Source: Kofleriaceae bacterium (GTDB lineage: Bacteria; Myxococcota_A; Polyangia; Haliangiales; Haliangiaceae). Taken from it: DNA of 10,363 bases. The position numbers and the translations under genes are program-made. Below the pieces are notes generated by a model, which was given only the letters and a program-made list of their open reading frames with translations, was not told the DNA's origin and ran no database searches. This document shows positions 1 through 8,554 of this stretch, one piece after another. Within the stretch, counting starts at the first letter, position 1; every line of letters begins with the position of its first letter. Where the stretch lies: positions 1-10,363 of the forward strand of contig JAESTW010000552.1 of assembly GCA_016763395.1 (NCBI GenBank). Direction: 5' to 3'.

Positions 1-1307
1 GCGCCCGCGATTAGCCCCTCAATTCCACTCGTTCCTCGTTGATGAAGAAACTGGAGTCTCTTCTTGCTGCCCGCGAGCACCATGTCAGCTGTCCGAATTG
101 CCAGAGAATTCCCTATGGTGACTTGGCAAGCAGTAGGCAAATAACCTAGGAATGCATCCATCACTTGCGCCTCTGAGAACTCAGACGCAGTTTCTGCAAT
201 CTCGGCATCCACTGCTTCCTGCGCCAATTCATCCCACCCTCGCCAGCGAGCAATATAGCCTGCGTCCGATGACGGAGGAACTAACCCGCGGAGCCGGCGG
301 CAGAGGTCGACGAGGTTGCCAATAATAACCTGTGCAGAGCCGTCTGGACTGTTGTACGGAACCGAGTCGCACAAACGCAGAGTGGTGCATTTCTGTTCGG
401 CGAGCCAGCGATTTAACGACGCGCTACTGGGCTGGAGGCCAAACTGCAGGATCAAATCCGGTGCGAGCTCTTGTGTGGCCTTATCCTGGTTGAGAATGTG
501 GGTAAACGAGTCAAAGCGATGAGGGTGTGCCACCCCTACAAATCGCGCTCCACTAGTACTTTCAGCGAGAAGAGCGGCTCCTGTGAGTGTTGCCAAGAGA
601 GCGAGCTCAGATGCGAGAAGTTCTGAATCGCCAATCCCATACTCGCTTGGCCCGGCGATGATGACAATTGTTTTCGATTTTTCGCACTCTTGTTGCACCG
701 AGAATAGCGCTTCTTGGTGCGCTCTGACTTCGGGGCGCCGTAGAGTTTGTGGCGAGAAGGGTTCACAGCCTTGTCCTTTCTCGTCCGAATTGGGCTCAAG
801 CGGTTTGCGGAATGCGAGGTTAAAGTGCACAGGGCCGGTTGCCAGCGAAACGGATTCAAACACTCGCCTGCGAACCGCGTCCAGGGCTTGCGCATTCCTG
901 TCCGGCATACCCAGCTCAAGGCAGGGCGGACAGGCAGCCGCAAAGAGCTGCCTCTGGTCAATGGTTTGATTGGCTCCACAGTCCCGCAGCTGGGGTGGTC
1001 TGTCTGCCGTCAGCGCGATCAGTCTATGTCCGGCATAGCGTGCTTCAAGAAGTGCGGGAAGGTAGTGAGCGCCAGCGCTCCCCGAAGTGCACAGTAGAGC
1101 GGTAGGAGTACCAGTTTTCCGTGTTCGCCCGAGAGCGAAGAAGGCGGCACTTCGCTCGTCTACAACTGAGTGCAGTTGCAAGGAAGATCGTAGTGCTGCC
1201 AGCAAGAAAGGGGTAGACCGAGACCCCGGACTGACGACTAGGTCCGAGACTCCTGCAGCGATTAGCCCTTCAATGATGCGATTGCACCAGGCTCGGGTGC
1301 CTTCCAT
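1..1307 (-). CDS. menD: MenD, SEPHCHC synthase (partial, C-terminus beyond left edge)
   Basis: Thiamine-diphosphate enzyme that joins isochorismate and 2-oxoglutarate to give 2-succinyl-5-enolpyruvyl-6-hydroxy-3-cyclohexene-1-carboxylate, the second dedicated step of classical menaquinone synthesis in the cytoplasm. The reading frame is open from ATG at 1307 to the window edge: 435 codons of a family that usually has about 550-580. Seen: SPGSRSTPF at residues 26-34, VVDERSAAF with the probable ThDP-activating glutamate E51, CTSGSAGAHYLPALLEA at 73-89, TADRPPQLRDCGANQTIDQ at 100-118, and near the edge GNSLAIR and RGTSGIEG at 424-431 (usually RGxxGIDG). The missing end should carry the ThDP diphosphate-binding GD motif. 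The start lies 3 nt after the menF stop, so translational coupling is likely. No strong Shine-Dalgarno sequence is seen, and no internal frameshift or stop. Confidence 0.95.
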   Translation of the reverse strand, partial: MEGTRAWCNRIIEGLIAAGVSDLVVSPGSRSTPFLLAALRSSLQLHSVVDERSAAFFALGRTRKTGTPTALLCTSGSAGAHYLPALLEARYAGHRLIALTADRPPQLRDCGANQTIDQRQLFAAACPPCLELGMPDRNAQALDAVRRRVFESVSLATGPVHFNLAFRKPLEPNSDEKGQGCEPFSPQTLRRPEVRAHQEALFSVQQECEKSKTIVIIAGPSEYGIGDSELLASELALLATLTGAALLAESTSGARFVGVAHPHRFDSFTHILNQDKATQELAPDLILQFGLQPSSASLNRWLAEQKCTTLRLCDSVPYNSPDGSAQVIIGNLVDLCRRLRGLVPPSSDAGYIARWRGWDELAQEAVDAEIAETASEFSEAQVMDAFLGYLPTACQVTIGNSLAIRTADMVLAGSKKRLQFLHQRGTSGIEGLIAG

Positions 1308-1310
1308 CGC

Positions 1311-2690
1311 TCAGAGTATTCCCAGTGCATCTAGGATGGCACGTTGTTTGAGTCCGGTTTCCAAGTATTCCAGTGTCGGATCTGAGTCGCCAACAATCCC
1401 AGCACCTGCAAAGATCAAGGCTTCGGTACCTTTGAAGAGAGCGGAACGGATTGCGACGGCAAAGTGGCCGTCACCTTGCGCATCGAACCATCCCACAGGG
1501 GCCGCGTACCAACCGCGATCGCTCTCATTTTTGCGGATCCAATCCTGGGCATGCTCAGTGGGCACACCGCCTACCGCCGGGGTAGGGTGCAGCGCTTGGA
1601 CCAAATCGAGCACGTGCTTTTCACCGTTTAGCAGTCCTCGAATCGGCGTGCACAAGTGCGTTAGGTGCCGCAATGTCCGGGTGTCCGGAGTCTTGTTATA
1701 GGAAAGCTCGCAGCATAAAGGGGCCAGAGCGGCCGCGATCGCCCGGACAACTAAGTCCTGCTCAAATCGGTCCTTTTTGCTAGCCAGGAGTTTTGCGCCA
1801 GCGTTGGTAGAATCCGCGGCAATGGAACCAGCCAAGGCTTGCGTTGTGACCTGCAAACCCGCTTTGTCGATAAGTGTTTCTGGACTGGCACCAACAAAAG
1901 TCGAGTCGCCCTGGGAAAATGCAAAACGGTAGCAATCGGGGTAGCGCTCAGAGAGTTTCTCAAGTGCGGGGCGCAACTCAATCGCTTCGCGAAAGTGCAG
2001 TCGGCTTTGGCGCGCGGCTACGACTTTGTGCACGCCTCCGTTCTCTATATCTCGCCGAATTGACTCTATTCTGTCGTTCCAAATCTCTTCTGAGAGATGC
2101 TGTGTCTTGTCGATTTGCGCCTGAACTGGGGCGCTAGAGTTGCGCTGCGTTAGCCTCCGCAATTCAGAGTGAATTTGTGCAGCTAATGCCTCTGGCGACT
2201 CGGACACCTCACAGCAAACACTGAGAAAGGCCCGCTCCTGTGCTCCTGTACCGACTTTTCCGTATAGGCTACGGGGCAGCCAAAATTTGCTTTGTCCGAA
2301 TGAACTCCACTCGTCACTGGGCTCCTTCGTCAGAAAGCTGAGACCGCCAAAAAGACGGGGAGGGAGATGTGCTGCGTCTGGGTGTGGCAGGTCGCATAGC
2401 TCTCGCCACAAGGTGGATGCGGCTTGCTTAATTTCTTCGATGCGCTCGTCACCTTCTCCTGTGACACATACGATCTCACCGGCTCCAACGAGCTGCGGAC
2501 CCGTTGGTGGACACCAGAGCATCGAGCCTTCTGGGAAGGCCAAGAGCGGTGCTATCGGTGCTGGTACAGTTAGTCGCAGTAGGCGAAACCCACCACCTAG
2601 GGCAGTTTGAAACGAGCGTCGGCAATACTCGAGGGTGTCGGCATTGGGGGTGGGGGAATCACTCCCCCGGTATGTGCGTCCTTCCAGCAA
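1311..2690 (-). CDS. menF: MenF, isochorismate synthase
   Basis: Mg-dependent isomerisation of chorismate to isochorismate, the entry step of menaquinone synthesis. The 459-residue length fits the family. The chorismate-binding fold is clear in the C-terminal half: HKVVAARQ near 221-228 with K222 as the probable catalytic base, GASPETLI at 267-274 with E271 as the probable acid, QALAGSIA at 284-291, HLCTPIRGLL at 345-354, LHPTPAVGG at 367-375, ESDRGWYAAPVGWFD at 389-403, and GAGIVGDSDPTLEYLET at 429-445 with the metal-binding glutamates. The ALAG form, rather than the PIAG of anthranilate synthases, supports isochorismate synthase. An EntC/DhbC siderophore role is unlikely because menD and menG flank it. 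The start is a TTG at 2690, 2 nt after the menG stop; no ATG or GTG lies near it. A 6-bp GC-rich hairpin begins 22 nt inside the gene. Confidence 0.94.
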   Translation of the reverse strand: MLEGRTYRGSDSPTPNADTLEYCRRSFQTALGGGFRLLRLTVPAPIAPLLAFPEGSMLWCPPTGPQLVGAGEIVCVTGEGDERIEEIKQAASTLWRELCDLPHPDAAHLPPRLFGGLSFLTKEPSDEWSSFGQSKFWLPRSLYGKVGTGAQERAFLSVCCEVSESPEALAAQIHSELRRLTQRNSSAPVQAQIDKTQHLSEEIWNDRIESIRRDIENGGVHKVVAARQSRLHFREAIELRPALEKLSERYPDCYRFAFSQGDSTFVGASPETLIDKAGLQVTTQALAGSIAADSTNAGAKLLASKKDRFEQDLVVRAIAAALAPLCCELSYNKTPDTRTLRHLTHLCTPIRGLLNGEKHVLDLVQALHPTPAVGGVPTEHAQDWIRKNESDRGWYAAPVGWFDAQGDGHFAVAIRSALFKGTEALIFAGAGIVGDSDPTLEYLETGLKQRAILDALGIL

Positions 2691-2692
2691 TG

Positions 2693-3439
2693 CTACTTTT
2701 TCTCAGGAACCGAAGCCAGGTAGAGGTGGCAGGAGCCAAAGCTAAACGAGACCAATTCGAGCATTTCGAGCCCGCACTCTTCGATTATTCCCGAAAACAC
2801 CTGCGCGCTGGGGAAATCGGCGATGGACTCTTGCAGGTATCGGTATTCCCGTGCACCGGACAACCAAGAACCGATTCTGGGGATGACTTGGTGAATATGG
2901 AAACGAGCGAAAGGTGCCATAAACCCACCTTTAGGCTCGCTTAGTTCAAGTATACCAACTCGACCGCCAGGCCGGACAACACGGCGCATCTCTTGCAGCG
3001 CTTGTGGTCGGTCGGTGCAATTTCGAATTCCGAAGGCGATGGTCACCGCATCGAAGGTATTGTCTTCAAAGGGCAGGTCTTCGCCTACGCCCTGTTCCAT
3101 TGTGATTCGATCGTCGAGCTTGGCTTTCTTGATCTTGGCAATGCCGATTTCCAACATTTTGATGGAGGGGTCAACGCCGACTACGGTTACACCCGGGCTT
3201 CGCTTGGCAATGTCGATGGCCAAGTCTCCGGTTCCGGTCGCCAGGTCGAGGACCTTGTTTCCCGGCTCAAGGCCAAGAGAGAGAACCGTGCGTTTGCGCC
3301 ATCGCTTGTCGACTCCAAATGACATGAGCCGGTTCAATAAGTCATAGCGCTTGGCCATGTTGTCGAACATGGCACCGCTGCCCTTTAGAGGTGCTTTGGG
3401 AGAAGCAACCATTTCGCTTTTGTCTGATGTCTCTTGCAT
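2693..3439 (-). CDS. menG: MenG/UbiE, demethylmenaquinone C-methyltransferase
   Basis: SAM-dependent methyltransferase that methylates demethylmenaquinone to menaquinone, the last step of the pathway, at the membrane. The 248 residues match the family (about 230-250). Seen: the UbiE signature FDNMAKRYDLLNRLMSFG starting at residue 25, motif I VLDLATGTGDLA at 63-74, the acidic SAM-ribose position D90 in VVGVD, AFGIRNCTDRPQAL at 135-148, the PGGR turn at 157-160, and YLQESIADFP at 201-210. ATG at 3439 is chosen because a short AGG-like element precedes it. A TTG at 3460 would add seven residues and bring the start within 4 nt of the upstream stop, but has no Shine-Dalgarno sequence. It lies between the prenyl synthase and menF, so menaquinone is the expected substrate; a ubiquinone role is not indicated by the neighbours. 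Confidence 0.94.
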   Translation of the reverse strand: MQETSDKSEMVASPKAPLKGSGAMFDNMAKRYDLLNRLMSFGVDKRWRKRTVLSLGLEPGNKVLDLATGTGDLAIDIAKRSPGVTVVGVDPSIKMLEIGIAKIKKAKLDDRITMEQGVGEDLPFEDNTFDAVTIAFGIRNCTDRPQALQEMRRVVRPGGRVGILELSEPKGGFMAPFARFHIHQVIPRIGSWLSGAREYRYLQESIADFPSAQVFSGIIEECGLEMLELVSFSFGSCHLYLASVPEKK

Positions 3440-3464
3440 GGTTTTGCCTGTTGCAACCAACGAA

Positions 3465-4526
3465 TTAGTTGCGTCTAAAGGTGGTCGCTTCAGCGATCGT
3501 GCACAGGGCGTTTTTGCCCTCGTCCGAAGGAAGGTCCGCTATAGCGGCTCTCGCGTCGCTGCTGTGTTGAGCTGCAAAATCTCGACGCGCCTCAATGGCA
3601 CCTGTCCGGTGAAGCCCTGACAGTACTGCTTGTAGAGCCTTGGCCGGGAGAGGCTGCTCGGGTGGCTTTTCTGCACATTCGAGTACGGGAGCCTGCAGGT
3701 CCGGATCTCGCTCTAGCGCTACCAGCAGTGGGTAGGTCATCTTGCCTTCGCGCAGGTCGGTAAAGAGCGCCTTGCCTGTCACTTGAGCGTCGCCATCGAC
3801 ATCGAGTAAATCATCAACCGCTTGGAACGCGATGCCCAAGTGTTGTCCGTAGCGTTCTAGGGAGTCGCAGTGATTGTCGGACAATCCACCAACTCGTCCG
3901 CCTGCGTACAGAGCCCAACGAAAGAGAGCTGCGGTTTTTCCGTCGACTACACTGAAGTAGTCTTCAAAGCTCGCGTTGATCCGGCCCCGATTGTCGAGTT
4001 GCAAGGATTCGGCGTGCACCATGTCGTTGATGATGATCAACATTCGGTCCATTAGCCCGTCAATGCCAGCACTTTGCACTTTCATTAGCGCTTGTACCAG
4101 TAGCCAATCGCCTGCGTAGATCGATGCGGCATTGCCATAGATGACACGCGAAGTAGAATGGCCTCTACGAGTTTCTCCCATGTCGATGACATCATCATGC
4201 AAAAGCGTCGCACTGTGAACGAATTCAACCGCCATCGCCAAGTTTCGTCCGCGAGAGTCAAAGCCAGAACCTGACTTGGCCGCAACGGCCAGGCACAAGG
4301 GCCGCAAATGCTTGCCACCCATATCCAGCAAGTGGTGGGCGGCTTCTTCAATTCGACTCGACCCGCTGGGAAAGCGGGTAAGTTCATCTTCGAAAGAGTT
4401 CAACTCATCTTCGATCCACCGCCACAGAGTTTGCAGTCGATCGGCTAGATCAATCAGACCATTTCGGTTGGCAATGGTACTGAGTTGCCCAATCAATCGG
4501 GCACTCGTTTGTGTAGAGACTGACAT
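3465..4526 (-). CDS. Long-chain trans-polyprenyl diphosphate synthase (menaquinone side chain)
   Basis: Elongates allylic diphosphates with isopentenyl diphosphate to the long prenyl tail attached to menaquinone. The 353 residues are about normal for the family. Seen: GGKHLRP at 70-76, first aspartate-rich motif DDVID at 111-115 followed by the MGETRRG segment, second motif DDLLD at 238-242 inside QAVDDLLDVDGD, and DLREGKMTYPL at 257-267. The residue five before the first aspartate motif is alanine, which in this family goes with long rather than C15/C20 products; exact chain length cannot be read from sequence. The ATG at 4526 is preferred over the GTG at 4538 because an AGGTGA Shine-Dalgarno sits 8 nt before it and contains that GTG. 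It is first in the operon with menG, menF and menD. It resembles IspB or HepT; no small HepS-type subunit is seen in the window. Confidence 0.92.
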   Translation of the reverse strand: MSVSTQTSARLIGQLSTIANRNGLIDLADRLQTLWRWIEDELNSFEDELTRFPSGSSRIEEAAHHLLDMGGKHLRPLCLAVAAKSGSGFDSRGRNLAMAVEFVHSATLLHDDVIDMGETRRGHSTSRVIYGNAASIYAGDWLLVQALMKVQSAGIDGLMDRMLIIINDMVHAESLQLDNRGRINASFEDYFSVVDGKTAALFRWALYAGGRVGGLSDNHCDSLERYGQHLGIAFQAVDDLLDVDGDAQVTGKALFTDLREGKMTYPLLVALERDPDLQAPVLECAEKPPEQPLPAKALQAVLSGLHRTGAIEARRDFAAQHSSDARAAIADLPSDEGKNALCTIAEATTFRRN

Positions 4527-4534
4527 TTTCTCGC

Positions 4535-4540
4535 TCACCT
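4535..4540 (-). promoter_or_regulatory. Shine-Dalgarno sequence deciding the polyprenyl synthase start
   Basis: AGGTGA on the minus strand matches the 3' end of 16S rRNA and lies 8 nt before ATG 4526. The competing GTG start at 4538 falls inside this element, so the ATG is the better start. Confidence 0.6.
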
Positions 4541-4628
4541 AGGTTGGATGCACCAGATAGCACTGAACCTTTGAAATCTTCAATCCCCTAGTCGATCCTG
4601 CTGCGTATTTGTGACAAGTATCTGTAAT

Positions 4629-4653
4629 TAAACATGGTGTTTATTCATGAATA
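4629..4653. repeat. Two abutting palindromes in the divergent promoter region
   Basis: TAAACA-TGG-TGTTTA (4629-4643) has perfect 6-bp arms and a 3-base centre. It overlaps by two bases a perfect 12-bp palindrome, TATTCATGAATA (4642-4653). Both lie in the AT-rich intergenic space between the menaquinone operon (minus) and the lipoprotein gene (plus), where an operator would be expected. No regulator is identified, and short AT-rich palindromes can arise by chance. Confidence 0.4.
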
Positions 4654-4733
4654 GACCAAGCGAATGGTTCGTCTTCAGAGAATAGCTGCCCACAGGTTGC
4701 TCCAGTGTGGAAGGGCGAGCTAAGAAAGAAAAC

Positions 4734-5330
4734 ATGTTTAGACTTCTACCCCTATCCTCCTTGTCCTCCTCCTTTCTCGGCGCCTCCCTAGCATTGGGCC
4801 TAGTGGCTTGTTCTGGCGGGAGCGGTGGGAGCAACTCCAGTGCTGCTGATGCTGGTGGACTCAACGACGGTGGCGCCATGACATGCCCAGCGGCTGATGA
4901 CTTTGGCGATCTCGGTGCAGCGGGTGGCAACGTCTTTGCCCAAAGCCAATATCTGAGTGTTGACGTCGAACTGGCGAGCAGCCCGAGAGATCTCTTTGTC
5001 GTAGAGTTATTTGAAGGATCGGCTCCCTTCGAAAATGGAATCGCAGCTGGCACCTTTGAAATCTCCGGTACGCAAACGGACTACAATACTTGCGGCACTT
5101 GTGTTTCCGTTTGGGCGGACGTCGTAGATGGAACCGCTTCAATGGTGTATTTGGCCCAATCTGGCACACTGACGGTAACTTCGATAGAAGGCCGTTTCAC
5201 TGGAAGCTTTGCAGCTACTGGTGGCTCATCTACATTTGTCGGCTATCGATTGACCACAGACACCTCGTCCGAGGAGGCACCCGAGTGTACGCTCAAGGGT
5301 GGAAATGTTTCTTGGGACAGTCCTATTTAG
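4734..5330 (+). CDS. Small lipoprotein with four conserved-looking cysteines, function unknown
   Basis: A 198-residue protein with a lipoprotein signal peptide: a hydrophobic stretch at about 3-25 and lipobox LVAC with lipidated Cys26. Serine at +2 suggests outer-membrane sorting if the Lol rule holds in this organism. A Gly/Ser/Asp-Ala-Gly linker (about 27-48) leads into a compact, probably beta-rich domain with further cysteines at C51, C120, C123 and C185; the NTCGTC pair and the end cysteine suggest disulfides. ATG 4734 is chosen because it gives a clean signal peptide; the in-frame GTG at 4707 would add nine charged residues before it. I recall the general look (CxxC followed by an aromatic/acidic strand, then an AQSGTLTVTS-like strand) from lipoproteins of myxobacteria-like genomes, but I know no function for it. 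It is divergent from the menaquinone operon and 124 nt before the ArsR gene, so probably its own unit. Confidence 0.8.
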   Translation: MFRLLPLSSLSSSFLGASLALGLVACSGGSGGSNSSAADAGGLNDGGAMTCPAADDFGDLGAAGGNVFAQSQYLSVDVELASSPRDLFVVELFEGSAPFENGIAAGTFEISGTQTDYNTCGTCVSVWADVVDGTASMVYLAQSGTLTVTSIEGRFTGSFAATGGSSTFVGYRLTTDTSSEEAPECTLKGGNVSWDSPI

Positions 5331-5426
5331 ACGAGCCGACCCAGACGAAGTTCAGACCTGACTGCTCCTGATACAAATGCAAGCTTGGAGGCCAGCCCTT
5401 CAACGTTTGCGTTTTTTGCTTGCGAT
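5331..5426 (+). other. Intergenic region, possible weak terminator
   Basis: No gene is seen here. Near 5402-5416 a 4-bp stem (AACG-TTTG-CGTT) runs into a T tract. It could be a weak intrinsic terminator for the lipoprotein gene, but the stem is too short to be confident. Confidence 0.2.
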
Positions 5427-5446
5427 ACTTCGACAGTTGTCGTATT
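5427..5446. promoter_or_regulatory. Putative ArsR-family operator, copy 1 (autoregulation)
   Basis: ACTTCGACA-GT-TGTCGTATT is an inverted repeat with 7 of 9 arm positions paired, ending 8 nt before the GTG start of the ArsR-type gene. It shares the run ACTTCGACA-N-TTGTCG with the perfect copy at 5787-5806. The spacing fits autorepression. That the neighbouring regulator binds it is inferred. Confidence 0.65.
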
Positions 5447-5454
5447 AACAATCC

Positions 5455-5766
5455 GTGCCGCCAACGGACATCAATCGCATGAGCAAGATCTTCCGAGCTC
5501 TGAGCAATAAGAATCGCTTGCAACTCTTCCTCAATTTACTTGAGGAGAGTCGTTTGGATCTGGCCAAAGGTCGAGTACACGATTGCTTCCTGGCAAATAT
5601 TATCAGTAACTTGAGAATAGGTGCCCCTAGTATAAGTCATCACCTACGTGAGCTTGAAGCAGTTGGGCTGATAGAGACGACTAAAGAAGGCAAGCAGCTC
5701 GTGTGCACGATTGTTCCTGAGGTCATGAAGGAAGTGGAGTTCTTCTTCAAATCCAAAGCGTCGTAG
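5455..5766 (+). CDS. ArsR-family winged-helix transcriptional regulator
   Basis: A 103-residue single-domain DNA-binding protein, typical in size for ArsR/SmtB repressors. Numbered from the GTG start, it shows the N-terminal helix with RALSNKNRLQLFLNLL (about 14-29), the helix-turn-helix at about 49-73 with the recognition segment PSISHHLRELEAVGLIE, and a wing with TTKEGKQLVCTIV (about 75-87). It has two cysteines, C44 and C84. C44 falls about where ArsR proteins carry the first cysteine of the CVCD metal site, but the second is leucine, so a classical arsenic site is not present. The ligand is unknown; redox or an electrophile is a guess. The start could be GTG 5455 (keeps the N-terminal helix) or ATG 5479 (95 residues); neither has a good Shine-Dalgarno. 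It probably represses itself and the downstream oxidoreductase through the two matching inverted repeats. Confidence 0.88.
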   Translation: MPPTDINRMSKIFRALSNKNRLQLFLNLLEESRLDLAKGRVHDCFLANIISNLRIGAPSISHHLRELEAVGLIETTKEGKQLVCTIVPEVMKEVEFFFKSKAS

Positions 5767-5786
5767 CGGCATTTTTTTACCCATAC

Positions 5787-5806
5787 ACTTCGACATTTGT
5801 CGAAGT
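5787..5806. promoter_or_regulatory. Putative ArsR-family operator, copy 2 (oxidoreductase promoter)
   Basis: ACTTCGACA-TT-TGTCGAAGT is an inverted repeat with perfect 9-bp arms and a 2-base centre. It lies in the 61-nt gap between the ArsR-type gene and the oxidoreductase, 21 nt before the oxidoreductase ATG. It is the symmetrical version of the site before the regulator gene. The size and symmetry fit a dimeric winged-helix repressor; binding itself is inferred. Confidence 0.7.
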
Positions 5807-5817
5807 AATGAATCAAC

Positions 5818-5822
5818 AAGGA
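5818..5822 (+). promoter_or_regulatory. Ribosome binding site of the oxidoreductase
   Basis: AAGGA lies 5 nt before ATG 5828 and supports that start. Confidence 0.6.
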
Positions 5823-5827
5823 CACAT

Positions 5828-6838
5828 ATGAAACAAGTAACCCACAGAGAAATTCGAATTGCCAAATACGGTGCCGCAGAGCACATGCAATTCCGAGATG
5901 CCAACCAAGTTGCCCCAAAGGCGGGTGAAGTGCAAATCGCTGTCCGGTACTCCGGGATAAACTTTGCTGACATTCAAATGCGACTGGGGTTCTACCCGGA
6001 CGCCCCCAAGAAACCTTTTGTGCCCGGTTACGAAGTCAGCGGAATAGTGTCCGCCGTCGGCGCCGGTGTTACTCGTCTTCGAGAGGGTGATGAGGTCGTG
6101 GCGGGAACCGTCTTTGGCGGCTATACATCGACACTAACCTTGGCGGAGAAAAACGTATTCGCAGTACCCAAAGGCAGTACCCTCGCCGAGGGCGCAGCAC
6201 TGCCAGTGAACTTCTTCACTTGCCACATTGCACTTCACGAAATGGCTCGTATCCGGCAAGGAGACCGTGTGCTCATCGAATGCGCAACCGGTGGAGTTGG
6301 AACTTTGGCCATTCAAATGGCGCTTCAAAGTGGCGCTGAGGTGGTCGGACTAACAGGCACGGCGAGTAAAAAGGCCTACATCGAAAAACTCGGAGCGACA
6401 GCAATGACGCGAGACGAGTTTTACGCCGATCCATCTGTCAATGACTTCGATTTCATTCTCAACGCGTCCGGCGGCCCCGAGGTGCGTCCGCAAATGAAGC
6501 GACTGCGAATCACCGGACGAATCGTCTGTCTGGGAATGAACTCCGGCGTCAAAGATGGCAAGCGAAACATCTTTCGAATGCTCTCAGCCGTTGTGCAAAC
6601 ACCCCGCATCTCCATCGTCAAACTCTTCGGAGACAACGCCGGAGTCTTTGCTCTAAACGCCTTGCACGTCTTGCAAGATGACTACTGGATTGGCAAGCTC
6701 GGGGAAGCTTTCGCTGAATTAGACGACACTCCACTCGTTGCCCATATCGGGAAAACCTTCGCTGCGGACAAAGTCGCCGATGCCCACGAGTATTTGCAAA
6801 CCCGGCAAGCTACCGGGAAAGTACTACTGGAGTGGTAG
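5828..6838 (+). CDS. VAT-1-like zinc-free medium-chain oxidoreductase (quinone oxidoreductase family)
   Basis: A 336-residue medium-chain dehydrogenase/reductase, probably NADPH-dependent and cytosolic. The N-terminal GroES-like domain has YSGINFADIQMR (41-52) and FVPGYEVSGIV (64-74) but lacks the cysteine/histidine zinc ligands of alcohol dehydrogenases. The Rossmann domain has GGVGTLAIQMA at 155-165. The segments GVFALNALHV and RQATGKVLLEW near the end, and PVNFFTCHIAL at 126-136, are close to the pattern of VAT-1-like quinone reductases. The natural substrate (quinone, enal or other electrophile) cannot be read from sequence. ATG 5828 has an AAGGA ribosome site. The gene is preceded by a perfect copy of the inverted repeat also found before the adjacent ArsR-type gene, so it is likely the main target of that repressor. 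A hairpin follows the stop codon. Confidence 0.9.
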   Translation: MKQVTHREIRIAKYGAAEHMQFRDANQVAPKAGEVQIAVRYSGINFADIQMRLGFYPDAPKKPFVPGYEVSGIVSAVGAGVTRLREGDEVVAGTVFGGYTSTLTLAEKNVFAVPKGSTLAEGAALPVNFFTCHIALHEMARIRQGDRVLIECATGGVGTLAIQMALQSGAEVVGLTGTASKKAYIEKLGATAMTRDEFYADPSVNDFDFILNASGGPEVRPQMKRLRITGRIVCLGMNSGVKDGKRNIFRMLSAVVQTPRISIVKLFGDNAGVFALNALHVLQDDYWIGKLGEAFAELDDTPLVAHIGKTFAADKVADAHEYLQTRQATGKVLLEW

Positions 6839-6854
6839 CAATGCGGGCCGGTGC

Positions 6855-6878
6855 CGGTGTTGAACAAACTCAACACCG
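6855..6878. terminator. Hairpin between convergent genes, possible bidirectional terminator
   Basis: CGGTGTTGA-ACAAAC-TCAACACCG forms a perfect 9-bp stem with a 6-base loop. It sits in the 57-nt gap between the 3' ends of the oxidoreductase (plus) and ffh (minus). No T tract follows on either strand, so it may act as an mRNA 3'-end barrier rather than a classical intrinsic terminator. Confidence 0.5.
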
Positions 6879-6895
6879 AGTCCCTGTCCAAGCCC

Positions 6896-8554
<1,659 letters not shown>

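Noticed and set aside
536..979. 147-codon minus-strand open frame
   Set aside because: It is on the same strand as menD but in another frame, while the menD frame is continuous with clear family motifs.
1087..1701. 204-codon plus-strand open frame across the menF/menD junction
   Set aside because: It lies antisense to clear MenF and MenD coding sequence, has a composition of low-complexity Ser/Arg/Pro shadow translation, and shows no domain.
4609..4630. TTGTGA and TAATTA as a plus-strand promoter for the lipoprotein gene
   Set aside because: The spacing between the two elements is only 10 nt, too short for a sigma-70 type promoter.
5771..5781. T-run after the ArsR-type gene as an intrinsic terminator
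   Set aside because: No stable stem precedes the T-run, and it lies directly before the second operator, so it may belong to the oxidoreductase promoter.
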